Positions 52,085 to 60,732 are shown, counted from the stretch's first letter. The stretch: 64,000 nucleotides of DNA from an uncultured Bacteroides sp. (GCA_900544675.1 UQVZ01000015.1:22405-86404), one strand, 5' to 3'. Numbers and translations: made by a program. Notes: a model not told the origin generated them from the letters alone.

Positions 52085-54127
52085 TTAATATACACCACCA
52101 TTTTCAAAGTTACTTCCGTTACCGCCAGATACACTGACTACTTTATCGGATACTGTCACATTATAATTTTGATATTGCCATTGTGTTTCCCACAATTCTT
52201 TTTGAGCTTCATTAATCATCAAAAACAATTCTCGTTCGCCACCATTCGAATCTTGCTGACTTCCGCATCCAAGGTCGATCAAGGCCGTATTATTCGAAAC
52301 ATTCAATGCTGTCAATTGATTCTGACCGCAATATAATTGTGTTAACGCTGTATTATGTGACAAATCAAGTTCTGTCAACAAATTTCCTGGAATCCACAAT
52401 GTCTGGAGTAAAGCATTTTGGCTTACATTTAATTCTTCTATTTTATTATAATCAAGAGCCAAGTAAACAAGCTTCGTATTCAGACTTACATTAATGCTTT
52501 GAAGTTCATTCGATTCGCATGACAAACGCTCCAAATTCACATTGTTGCTTACAACTAAATCCGTTAATCGATTATTACTACAATAAATAGTCCTTAAAGT
52601 TTCTGTTTCAGGCAATTTCAACTCAGTTAATGCATTGTTTGCACAAGAAAGATACTGTAATTTTGTATTAGTTGACAAATCCAACACACCATTCTCAATA
52701 TTGCCACTTCTTGTCGACCTCGAATTAAAACTACCATCACAATGCAATTCAGTCAATTCTGTTAATCCGAAAACATCCAATGATGTCAAGGGATTATTCG
52801 AACAATCCAAATAAGTCAGTTTTGTTAATTCGGAAACATCCAACGATGTTAACGAATTACCAGAACAATACAATTGAGTCAGTTCTGTTAATCCGGAAAC
52901 ATCCAACGATGTTAACGAATTACCAGAACAATCCAAAACCTGCAAATTAGCAAAAGCTTCTATTCCCTCCAACCTTGTGATGCCGGAATTGTTCAAATAA
53001 AGAACAGTTGTATTGGAAACTACATCCGGAGTTATCGCCACGTTACCATCGTCATCCAATATATAAGACCCTAAACTATTAACAAGAGCAGTCACCAACG
53101 CCGGGTTCACATCCTTATCTATCACTTGCATCTCGTATGAAATGAGCGTTATCTGATAATGCTTGACTTCATTATTTTCATTGACATACGTAAACTTCAA
53201 TGTAACTGAACTTTCGCCACTAGGAGCTGTACATTCCAAATAATCATCATTATTTTCAAAAGTCCAAGTAGTATCGGTCGGTTTATCAAAAGTCCATTCT
53301 CCTCCCTCAGTGCTATTCACTATAATTTGGAATGATTTTCCAGCTACAACATGCTGCTTCCCCTTAGAAATGACATAGGAGTTCATTCCAGCCTCTGTTT
53401 CTAAACAATAATAAAACGACAAACCTGCGCCATATTTCGGTATGGAAATTTCAGAATAATATCCAGCTTGATTTTTAAACAGAAACTCACAATAAGTTTC
53501 ATACTCATAAATACTTTCCAAAACAGACCCACTCCAAATATTATTATAAACTGGCACATCTATCTGCGTCCAAGTCTTACCACCGTCTACAGACAGATAC
53601 GAAGCATACTGATTATATTCATCACCTAAATCCGAGCCTAACTTTATCATCGGAGTTACTCCTGAAGACGAACTTCCCGGTGCACCGTCCTGACCATCTT
53701 CACCGTCTTCTCCATCCTTACCGCTGGCACATACCGGATTGCCATCAGCATCTTCCATCAGTTCGCCATTCAGCGTCCAATACCAACGTCCGTCTTCCCC
53801 TTCGGTCACACTGATAACAGGCGTATCGCCTTTCTCGCCATCCTTACCATTGTAGATAGTGACTTCACCTTGACGGTGAAAGTTGATGGTATAACCTATG
53901 ACTTCATCACCTTCCTTCAGTTCCTCTACCGAAGTAATGTAGTCGTTCCCGTTTACGATTGCCTGCAGGGCGGCAATATTCTCATTTACAGTCTCCCGCC
54001 ATTCTTCCAAGGCAGCGATACGTTCCTCCTGGCTATTGATAGCGTCCCATACTTCTGCATCATCATATTCGCAACTGCCTAAGCAGAGTGAGAAGATGCA
54101 CATTGTTGCGTAGATAATTTTTTTCAT
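52085..54127 (-). CDS. LRR surface lipoprotein with DUF4988-like N-terminus and collagen-like segment
   Basis: This 680-residue lipoprotein has the lipobox CLGSC (Cys about 19). A coiled segment (AINSQEERIAALEEWRE) and TYNGKDGEKGDTP lead into a short collagen-like Gly-x-y run, GKDGEDGEDGQDGAPG (about 135-150), as in the DUF4988 family. Sandwich domains follow, then about 11 leucine-rich repeats of 20-23 residues (LTSLDVSGLTELTQLYCSGN). Two of the repeats are nearly identical at DNA level over a 63-base period (52837 and 52900). Probable surface adhesin. Its promoter contains the shared 82-bp block, and it is divergent from a two-component system. Confidence 0.85.
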   Translation of the reverse strand: MKKIIYATMCIFSLCLGSCEYDDAEVWDAINSQEERIAALEEWRETVNENIAALQAIVNGNDYITSVEELKEGDEVIGYTINFHRQGEVTIYNGKDGEKGDTPVISVTEGEDGRWYWTLNGELMEDADGNPVCASGKDGEDGEDGQDGAPGSSSSGVTPMIKLGSDLGDEYNQYASYLSVDGGKTWTQIDVPVYNNIWSGSVLESIYEYETYCEFLFKNQAGYYSEISIPKYGAGLSFYYCLETEAGMNSYVISKGKQHVVAGKSFQIIVNSTEGGEWTFDKPTDTTWTFENNDDYLECTAPSGESSVTLKFTYVNENNEVKHYQITLISYEMQVIDKDVNPALVTALVNSLGSYILDDDGNVAITPDVVSNTTVLYLNNSGITRLEGIEAFANLQVLDCSGNSLTSLDVSGLTELTQLYCSGNSLTSLDVSELTKLTYLDCSNNPLTSLDVFGLTELTELHCDGSFNSRSTRSGNIENGVLDLSTNTKLQYLSCANNALTELKLPETETLRTIYCSNNRLTDLVVSNNVNLERLSCESNELQSINVSLNTKLVYLALDYNKIEELNVSQNALLQTLWIPGNLLTELDLSHNTALTQLYCGQNQLTALNVSNNTALIDLGCGSQQDSNGGERELFLMINEAQKELWETQWQYQNYNVTVSDKVVSVSGGNGSNFENGGVY

Positions 54128-54141
54128 ATCGTATTATTTAA

Positions 54142-54223
54142 AATGTATTTTTGCAAAGTAAAGCATTTGTTAGGAAAGTTTTTGTCACCTAAAACAGTGA
54201 TTTTTCTTTCGGGTAGAAGAAAA
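54142..54223 (-). promoter_or_regulatory. Shared promoter block, copy 2
   Basis: The second copy of the 82-base block at 48128-48209, here 14 bases before the LRR-gene ATG at 54127. TTACTTTG is at 54154-54161 on the minus strand. The identical core TCACCTAAAACAGTGA is a TCAC-N8-GTGA dyad. Confidence 0.8.
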
Positions 54224-54278
54224 TTACGCCGTATAAAGCAAAAATTTAAATTTAAGTAAGGTTATTCGACATAAATAT

Positions 54279-54286
54279 ATATTTTT
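54279..54286 (+). promoter_or_regulatory. -7 promoter element for the two-component operon
   Basis: TATTTTTG matches TAnnTTTG, 27 bases before the kinase ATG. Confidence 0.55.
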
Positions 54287-54313
54287 GTGTAGATTTTTAA
54301 GATTAACCGATTT

Positions 54314-56206
54314 ATGAGACTTATCAGGCATTTTCGATATATCTTGACAGCCATCGCCCTTACAAGCTGTTTCGTTTGGGGAAGAGCTGCCAAGGAACCT
54401 ACAGATACCCTCTTGTCACGTCTCTACGACCGAGCTGCCACCCTGATGGAAGAAGGCGCATACGACTCGGCACAAGTCTGTTTCGACCAGGCTTTCGCTA
54501 CCAAAGGGGTAAAAGAATCTCCTCTTTATCCGATATTGCTTAACGAACAGGGCACACTATACTTCTATGTAGGCGAACTGAGACGCTCTCTGGAAACAAA
54601 GAAAAGCGTACTTCCCTACCTGCCCGAAGTGGACGACCTGGAAAAACACGTCAGCGTGTACAACGACTTAGGAGTGCTTTACCACCGCTTCAACCGGCAG
54701 GACTCCTCGCTTTATTACTACAACAAAGCGGTGGATGCCGCACGGGCTTACGGCGACAAGAGCTGGCTGGCCAACCTGAGCCTGAACGTCGGGGTATTCA
54801 ATTTCAACCTGAAGCATTACGAAAATGCCGAGCAGTGCATCGACGAAGCGTTGAAGTATGTGCTGCAAACCGACGACACACAAATGACATTCACCGTGTG
54901 GCAGGTGCGTGCTGCCATCAAAGCACAGACGGGAAAGCTGGACGAGGCAGGCGAATCAATCCGGGAAGCGTGGAAAATGGCTTGCGGTCCGGACGGAAAT
55001 GCGGAATGGAAAGTGCGTTGCATTCCTGGCATATACCGCTACTTCCAGCGCAAAGGGCAGACCGACTCTATACCTTATTATATTAATATAGGAAACCAAT
55101 TGCTGAAAGAGCTTCCGCCCTACAATGTAGCAGCTATCGGATTTATCCAGACACGGGCACTTGCCAACTACGAGCAGCAACGGTATGCCGAAGCACTGAA
55201 AGACTTTGTTTACCTCTATACCCATCCCACGGGCTCGGAGAAAAAATCTCTTTTCGAAAAGATGGCAATATGCTACCACCATACAGGGCAAGAGCAGAAA
55301 GCATTTGCCTATATGGACAGCGCACGCATCTGGGCCGACTCGCTGGCAAGACAGGAAATCGCCAGTCAACTGGCTGAAATGAAGGTGAAATATGAAACAC
55401 AAGAAAAAGAACTGGAAATAGCCCAACTCCAACAGAAAGTGCTGACCCAGGAAGCCAACGGACTGCGGACTACTATCGCCATCCTAATAGGTTTCGTCAT
55501 TATCATCTTCGTCTTATTTGTGCAACGCCAACGGCAGAAAGCTACTGAGCGAAAACTGCTCTTGATGAAACGGGAAAAAGAGCTGGAGTCGGCACAAAGC
55601 TACATCGAAGGACTGGAAGAAGAATGCCGGTACTTTGCCAAAGAACTGCACGACGGCATTGCCAACGACCTGCTTGCTCTGGAAATGAAATCGCTCAACA
55701 GCCATCATGAAGAGCTAAGCCAAACCATCAAACGCCTGCGGGAAAACGTGCGGTCTATCTCGCACGAACTGATGCCGCCCGAGTTTGAACTGCTTGGCAT
55801 AGAAGAAATATTGCGCCAATATGCTGCCTCGCTTACAGAAAGTACGGAGGTCGGCATTACCTACAACCGCTTGCCGCAATCTGCCGCACTGCCTGAATTA
55901 TCCGACCGGATTGCCCGTGAACTATATCGGATAACCCAGGAAATCACGATGAACATCATCAAACATACACATGCCTCGCACATCGAAATAGCTTTGGGAA
56001 CTGATGCAAGCGGCAATTGCTCCCTGCAAATCACTGATAACGGGGAAGCCTGGCAGGCTGCCACTCCATATCCCAAGCAAAAAGGTATCGGACTGCGTAC
56101 GGTAAACGACCGTGCCAAAGCGATTTGCGGTATCATCGACAGTTGGCGGGCAGACAATCAAAACCATTTTAGATTAACCTTTCATCCTAATTGCCATGAA
56201 TGCTGA
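54314..56206 (+). CDS. TPR-containing sensor histidine kinase, HisKA_3 (NarX-like)
   Basis: This 630-residue protein has a signal peptide, a periplasmic TPR array (about 35-360), a coiled coil before the membrane helix (about 384-404), a second coiled coil, and a NarX/DegS-type kinase core. The phospho-acceptor is His446 in KELHDGIANDLLALEM, and the ATPase has the N-box EITMNIIKHTHAS and the G-box DNGEAW...GIGLRTVNDRA. It probably senses an envelope signal and phosphorylates the response regulator it overlaps by 11 bases. It lies divergently from the LRR operon. Confidence 0.92.
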   Translation: MRLIRHFRYILTAIALTSCFVWGRAAKEPTDTLLSRLYDRAATLMEEGAYDSAQVCFDQAFATKGVKESPLYPILLNEQGTLYFYVGELRRSLETKKSVLPYLPEVDDLEKHVSVYNDLGVLYHRFNRQDSSLYYYNKAVDAARAYGDKSWLANLSLNVGVFNFNLKHYENAEQCIDEALKYVLQTDDTQMTFTVWQVRAAIKAQTGKLDEAGESIREAWKMACGPDGNAEWKVRCIPGIYRYFQRKGQTDSIPYYINIGNQLLKELPPYNVAAIGFIQTRALANYEQQRYAEALKDFVYLYTHPTGSEKKSLFEKMAICYHHTGQEQKAFAYMDSARIWADSLARQEIASQLAEMKVKYETQEKELEIAQLQQKVLTQEANGLRTTIAILIGFVIIIFVLFVQRQRQKATERKLLLMKREKELESAQSYIEGLEEECRYFAKELHDGIANDLLALEMKSLNSHHEELSQTIKRLRENVRSISHELMPPEFELLGIEEILRQYAASLTESTEVGITYNRLPQSAALPELSDRIARELYRITQEITMNIIKHTHASHIEIALGTDASGNCSLQITDNGEAWQAATPYPKQKGIGLRTVNDRAKAICGIIDSWRADNQNHFRLTFHPNCHEC

Positions 56207-56834
56207 AAACTATTCCATTTTAATCGTAGACGACCATCCCATCGTAAGCAACGGACTTGCAACCCTGATCGGCAAACAAGAAAATGCCGTGTGTACAACA
56301 GCCAACACCCTCAATGAACTGGAGAGCCTTCTTGTCAGCAAGTCATTCGATTTATGCATCATGGATATGGAACTGCCGGAGACCAATGGTTTCGAGCTAA
56401 TCCACCTGTTGCATAAACGCATGCCGACGTGCAACATCCTAATTTATACGATGCATGAAGAGCCGTGGATAGCAGCCAAATTGCAAGAGCCTTATATCCA
56501 TCAACTCTTGTCGGGAGCCATTTCCAAACACGCCACAGCCGAAGAGATTTGTACAGCCATCCGTACCATACAGAACGGCAAGACCTATTTCGGCAAACCG
56601 TTCAGCGCCTTGCCGGCACAAACAGCCGATATACATCGCAAACGTTTCTGGGCATTGTCCGAACGTGAGAAGAAAGTGTTCGCCTACCTGACAGAAGGAC
56701 TTAGCACCACAGAAATAGCCCAGCGCATGTATCTGAGCGTAAACACAATCCAGACGTACCGTGCCCGCCTGCTCGACAAAATGGATGCCAAAAACGTGGC
56801 AGAACTGGTGTGCAAGGGAAAATGGCTGCTCTAA
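56196..56834 (+). CDS. LuxR/NarL-family response regulator
   Basis: This 212-residue protein has a receiver domain with DDH near residues 11-13, phospho-acceptor Asp57 (CIMDMELP), and Lys in GAISKHA, followed by a LuxR-type helix-turn-helix (LSEREKKVFAYLTEGLSTTEIAQRMYLSVNTIQTYRARLLDKM, residues about 154-197). It is the partner of the upstream kinase. Candidate targets are the promoters that carry the 82-bp shared block. It ends 122 bases before argR. Confidence 0.93.
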   Translation: MNAENYSILIVDDHPIVSNGLATLIGKQENAVCTTANTLNELESLLVSKSFDLCIMDMELPETNGFELIHLLHKRMPTCNILIYTMHEEPWIAAKLQEPYIHQLLSGAISKHATAEEICTAIRTIQNGKTYFGKPFSALPAQTADIHRKRFWALSEREKKVFAYLTEGLSTTEIAQRMYLSVNTIQTYRARLLDKMDAKNVAELVCKGKWLL

Positions 56835-56895
56835 GTCCGGCTATTCATTGCTTGCAAGAAACATTCATGCAATTTTATTGAAAAAACTTGTCTTT

Positions 56896-56930
56896 TTATG
56901 CATAATGTTTCCATAATATGCGTATATTTG
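56896..56930 (+). promoter_or_regulatory. argR promoter with two candidate ARG-box-like palindromes
   Basis: TTATGCATAA (56896-56905) and ATATGCGTAT (56916-56925) are near-palindromes with centres 20 bases apart, close to the about 21 bases between tandem ARG boxes. The second overlaps the -7 element TATATTTG (56923-56930), consistent with autorepression. Confidence 0.5.
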
Positions 56931-56956
56931 CAGCCGATTGAAGAATAAATATACAA

Positions 56957-57436
56957 ATGAAAAGCAAGAATAGCAGACTCGATTCCATCAAGATGATTAT
57001 CTCAAGCAAAGAGATAGGCAGCCAAGGGGAACTCTTGGCGGAACTGGAAAAAGAAGGCTTCCAACTCACGCAAGCCACACTCTCACGCGACCTGAAACAA
57101 CTGAAAGTGGCAAAAGCGGCAAGCATGAACGGCAACTATGTATATGTCTTGCCCAACAACACCATGTACAAACGCATGACCGACCCGCAAAGCGCTTCGG
57201 AAATGCTTCGCCACACAGGATTCGTTTCCATTGAATTTTCGGGGAACATCGCTGTCATCAAGACACGCCCCGGATATGCCAGCAGCCTTGCATACGATAT
57301 AGATAACCATCAGTTCCATGAAATCATCGGCACCATTGCCGGCGATGACACCATCATGCTGGTCATGAGGGAAGGATGTACACGCACGAGCCTGAAGCAA
57401 GCTCTTGCCCATATTATAGCGAATATCAACCAATAA
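56957..57436 (+). CDS. argR: Arginine repressor
   Basis: This 159-residue regulator has an N-terminal winged helix (SSKEIGSQGELLAELEKEGF..TQATLSRDLKQLKV) and a C-terminal hexamerisation and arginine-binding domain with GTIAGDDTIMLV. It controls arginine synthesis in response to arginine and heads the arginine gene cluster here. It may repress the whole downstream operon. Confidence 0.95.
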   Translation: MKSKNSRLDSIKMIISSKEIGSQGELLAELEKEGFQLTQATLSRDLKQLKVAKAASMNGNYVYVLPNNTMYKRMTDPQSASEMLRHTGFVSIEFSGNIAVIKTRPGYASSLAYDIDNHQFHEIIGTIAGDDTIMLVMREGCTRTSLKQALAHIIANINQ

Positions 57437-57454
57437 AAGATTTATCATACAGAA

Positions 57455-58021
57455 ATGGACGTAAAACAAATAGACGTAATGGTAGCAGACGCTTCGCATG
57501 AAGTATACGTAGACACGATATTGGATACCATCCGTGAAGCTGCCAAAGTACGTGGCACGGGTATTGCCGAACGTACACACGAATATGTCGCAACCAAAAT
57601 GAAAGAAGGCAAAGCCATCATCGCCCTGTGTGGAGATGAATTTGCAGGTTTTACCTACATCGAATCATGGGGGAACAAAGAATATGTAGCCACATCGGGC
57701 TTGATAGTCCATCCCAAATACCGCGGCTGCGGACTTGCCAAACGAATCAAACATGCTTCATTCACACTGGCACGCCTGCGATGGCCGAAAGCCAAGATAT
57801 TCAGCCTCACCTCGGGAGCCGCCGTCATGAAGATGAATACAGAGCTGGGCTATGTACCGGTAACATTCAACGAGCTGACGGATGACGAAGCATTCTGGAA
57901 AGGATGCGAAGGTTGCATCAACCACGAAATCCTGATGGCAAAGAACCGTAAGTTCTGTATCTGCACCGCCATGCTATACGACCCGGCTTTGCATACGGAC
58001 GACGAGCATACGAATTTTTAA
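57455..58021 (+). CDS. GNAT acyltransferase, probable N-acylglutamate synthase of arginine synthesis
   Basis: This 188-residue protein has a GNAT core: IREAAKVRGTGIAERTHEY, TYIESWGNKEYVATSGLIVHPKYRGCGLAKRIK (acetyl-CoA site R/Q-x-x-G-x-G/A like) and MKMNTELGYVPVTF. Its place between argR and argG implies the first step of arginine synthesis, acylation of glutamate. Bacteroidetes make arginine through N-succinyl intermediates, so succinyl-CoA may be the donor. I recall the orthologous gene in B. thetaiotaomicron having been linked to this step genetically. It is unlike classical ArgA or ArgJ. Confidence 0.72.
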   Translation: MDVKQIDVMVADASHEVYVDTILDTIREAAKVRGTGIAERTHEYVATKMKEGKAIIALCGDEFAGFTYIESWGNKEYVATSGLIVHPKYRGCGLAKRIKHASFTLARLRWPKAKIFSLTSGAAVMKMNTELGYVPVTFNELTDDEAFWKGCEGCINHEILMAKNRKFCICTAMLYDPALHTDDEHTNF

Positions 58022-58140
58022 AAATCAGTTGACAAGGTAACAAGTTGACGAGTTGACAAGGTAACAAGGATTAAAAACAGTTTAGCCAATGTATTCAAAA
58101 CCTTGTCAACTTGTCAACTGAAACCTTGTCAACTAAAACA
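58022..58140. repeat. TTGACAAGG tandem repeats with inverted copy between GNAT gene and argG
   Basis: Repeated AGTTGACAAGG/GTAACAAG units (58027-58070) face inverted CCTTGTCAACTTGTCAACTG units (58102-58135) with about 30 bases between. The transcript could fold into a long hairpin inside the arginine operon. Confidence 0.8.
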
Positions 58141-58172
58141 AAGAACAATACACTATAAAAACAAATAGCCTT

Positions 58173-59378
58173 ATGGAAGAAAAGAAAAAAGTTGTCGTTG
58201 CTTTCAGCGGCGGGCTGGATACCTCGTTCACTGTGATGTATCTGGCTAAAGAAAAAGGATATGAAGTATATGCCGCTTGTGCCAACACAGGCGGATTCAG
58301 TGCCGAACAGTTGAAGAAAAACGAAGAAAACGCTTACAAGCTGGGAGCCGTGAAATATGTCACCCTCGACGTAACACAGGAATACTACGCCAAGAGCTTG
58401 AAGTACATGATTTTCGGAAACGTGTTGCGTAACGGCACTTATCCCATTTCGGTCAGCTCGGAACGTATCTTCCAGGCACTTGCCATTGCCCGTTATGCCA
58501 ACGAAATAGGCGCACATGCCATCGCTCATGGTTCTACCGGCGCAGGCAATGACCAGGTACGTTTCGACATGACATTCCTGGTAATGGCTCCGGGCGTGGA
58601 AATCATCACCTTGACCCGTGATATGGCGCTCAGCCGTGACTATGAAATCAACTACCTGAAAGAACACGGTTTCGAAGCGGACTTCACCAAACTGAAATAT
58701 TCCTACAATGTAGGTATCTGGGGCACTTCCATCTGTGGAGGTGAGATTCTGGATTCTGCCCAGGGACTGCCCGAAAGCGCTTACCTGAAACAAGTGACCA
58801 AAGAAGGCAGCGAGCAATTGAGACTGGAATTCAAGAAAGGCGAACTGTATGCCGTCAACGGAGAAGTCTTCGACGACAAAATCAAAGCCATCCAGAAAGT
58901 GGAAGAAATCGGCGCACCTTACGGCATAGGACGTGACATGCACGTAGGAGATACCATCATCGGCATCAAAGGCCGTGTAGGATTCGAAGCTGCTGCCCCG
59001 ATGCTGATTATCGGCGCACACCGCTTCTTGGAAAAATATACCCTGAGCAAATGGCAACAGTATTGGAAAGACCAGGTAGCCAACTGGTATGGCATGTTCT
59101 TGCACGAAAGCCAATACCTGGAACCGGTGATGCGCGACATCGAAGCCATGCTGACCGAATCGCAACGGAATGTAAACGGTACGGCTATCCTCGAACTCCG
59201 TCCGTATTGCTTCTCTACCGTAGGCGTGGAATCGGAAGACGACCTGGTAAAGAACAAACTGGGCGAATACGGCGAAATGCAGAAAGGCTGGACAGCAGAA
59301 GACGCCAAAGGCTTCATCAAAGTATTGTCAACTCCGTTGAGAGCTTACTACGCGAACCATAAAGACGAAATGATGTAA
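58173..59378 (+). CDS. argG: Argininosuccinate synthase
   Basis: This 401-residue enzyme joins citrulline and aspartate with ATP. The N-terminal pyrophosphate loop AFSGGLDTSF, then AIAHGSTGAGNDQVRFD, and WGTSICGGEI are characteristic. It follows the GNAT gene across a repeat hairpin; pspC follows after 11 bases. Confidence 0.96.
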   Translation: MEEKKKVVVAFSGGLDTSFTVMYLAKEKGYEVYAACANTGGFSAEQLKKNEENAYKLGAVKYVTLDVTQEYYAKSLKYMIFGNVLRNGTYPISVSSERIFQALAIARYANEIGAHAIAHGSTGAGNDQVRFDMTFLVMAPGVEIITLTRDMALSRDYEINYLKEHGFEADFTKLKYSYNVGIWGTSICGGEILDSAQGLPESAYLKQVTKEGSEQLRLEFKKGELYAVNGEVFDDKIKAIQKVEEIGAPYGIGRDMHVGDTIIGIKGRVGFEAAAPMLIIGAHRFLEKYTLSKWQQYWKDQVANWYGMFLHESQYLEPVMRDIEAMLTESQRNVNGTAILELRPYCFSTVGVESEDDLVKNKLGEYGEMQKGWTAEDAKGFIKVLSTPLRAYYANHKDEMM

Positions 59379-59389
59379 AAACAACAACT

Positions 59390-59584
59390 ATGGAAGATAA
59401 GAAACTCAGACGCCCACGCAACGGCAGAATGATAGCCGGCGTATGCTCGGGCATTGCCCGGTTCTTTGGTCTCGACCCTACACTGGTCCGCCTTATTTAT
59501 GCATTGCTTACTGTCTTTACCGCCTTTGCAGGAGTCATCGTTTATTTATTAATGTGGATTATCGTTCCCGAAGACAACAACTGA
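59390..59584 (+). CDS. PspC-domain small membrane protein
   Basis: This 64-residue protein is essentially one PspC domain: KKLRRPRNGRMIAGVCSGIARFFGLDPTLVRL, then a single membrane helix (about 37-58) ending WIIVPED. It sits in the arginine operon, 11 bases after argG and 4 bases before argC. PspC domains act in envelope stress in other bacteria; why one is placed inside an arginine operon is unknown. Confidence 0.88.
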   Translation: MEDKKLRRPRNGRMIAGVCSGIARFFGLDPTLVRLIYALLTVFTAFAGVIVYLLMWIIVPEDNN

Positions 59585-59588
59585 CGCT

Positions 59589-60557
59589 ATGATAAAAGTA
59601 GGAATTATAGGAGGGGCAGGCTATACGGCAGGCGAGTTGATTCGCCTGCTGATTAACCACCCCGATGTAGAGATTCGTTTCATCAACAGTTCGAGCAATG
59701 CCGGAAATAAAATCACAGATGTTCACGAAGGATTGTATGGCGAAACCGACCTTGTATTCACCGACGAGCTTCCGCTGGACGAAGTAGATGTGGTATTCTT
59801 CTGTACGGCACACGGCGACACCCGCAAGTTTATGGAAAGCCACAACCTGCCCGAGGAACTGAAAATCATCGACCTTTCGATGGATTACCGCATAGCCAGC
59901 GAAGATCATGATTTCGTCTATGGTTTGCCGGAACTGAACCGACGCACCATCTGCCACAGCAAGCACATCGCCAATCCGGGTTGCTTTGCCACCTGCATCC
60001 AGTTGGCGTTGTTGCCCTTGGCAAAACACCTGATGCTGAAAGGAGACATTTATGTCAATGCCATCACAGGCAGTACAGGAGCCGGAGTCAAGCCTGGAGC
60101 GACCACTCACTTCAGTTGGCGCAACAACAACCTGAGCATCTACAAACCGTTCACGCATCAGCACTTGCCGGAAATCAAACAGTCGTTGAAGCAACTGCAG
60201 AACAGTTTCGACTCGGACATCAACTTCATTCCTTACCGGGGTGATTTTGCCCGGGGCATCTTCGCCACGACCATCGTAACGACCAAAGTTGAATTGCCGG
60301 AAATCGTGAAGATGTATGAAGACTACTATGCAGAAGACTCGTTTGTCCACATCGTGGAAAAGAACATCGACCTGAAGCAGGTAGTCAACACCAACAAGTG
60401 TCTGATTCATCTGGAAAAGCACGAAGACAAACTGCTCATCGTTTCTTGCATCGACAACTTGCTGAAAGGCGCCAGCGGCCAGGCGGTTCACAACATGAAC
60501 CTGATGTTCAACCTGGAAGAAACCGTAGGGTTGAAGCTGAAGCCGAGCGCTTTTTAA
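59589..60557 (+). CDS. argC: N-acyl-gamma-glutamyl-phosphate reductase
   Basis: This 322-residue enzyme reduces the N-acylglutamyl phosphate to the semialdehyde. The Rossmann motif is GIIGGAGYTAGELIRLL and the catalytic Cys lies in ANPGCFATCIQLALLPL. Typical length. In Bacteroidetes the acyl group may be succinyl. It starts 4 bases after pspC. Confidence 0.95.
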   Translation: MIKVGIIGGAGYTAGELIRLLINHPDVEIRFINSSSNAGNKITDVHEGLYGETDLVFTDELPLDEVDVVFFCTAHGDTRKFMESHNLPEELKIIDLSMDYRIASEDHDFVYGLPELNRRTICHSKHIANPGCFATCIQLALLPLAKHLMLKGDIYVNAITGSTGAGVKPGATTHFSWRNNNLSIYKPFTHQHLPEIKQSLKQLQNSFDSDINFIPYRGDFARGIFATTIVTTKVELPEIVKMYEDYYAEDSFVHIVEKNIDLKQVVNTNKCLIHLEKHEDKLLIVSCIDNLLKGASGQAVHNMNLMFNLEETVGLKLKPSAF

Positions 60558-60559
60558 AT

Positions 60560-60715
60560 GAAGAATGAAGAACGAAGAATGAAGAATCTTTTTATCGAAC
60601 ACAGAGACGCAGAGACACAGAGGATTTTATCAAATCAACCTAAAATCCTCATCTGTTAATAACATACGCAATGAAAAAAGCTCTGTGTCTTTGTGTCTCT
60701 GTGTTCCAAATCTTT
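60560..60715. repeat. ACACAGAG and GAAGAATG repeats between argC and argD
   Basis: GAAGAATGAAGAAC-type units (60560-60590) are followed by GAACACAGAGACGCAGAGAC (60597-60616) and its inverted relative (CTCTGTGTCTTTGTGTCTC, about 60681-60700), with AAAATCCTC/GAGGATTTT inside. Another repeat-built hairpin within the arginine operon. Confidence 0.75.
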
Positions 60716-60732
60716 ATAACAAAAAAAGAACT

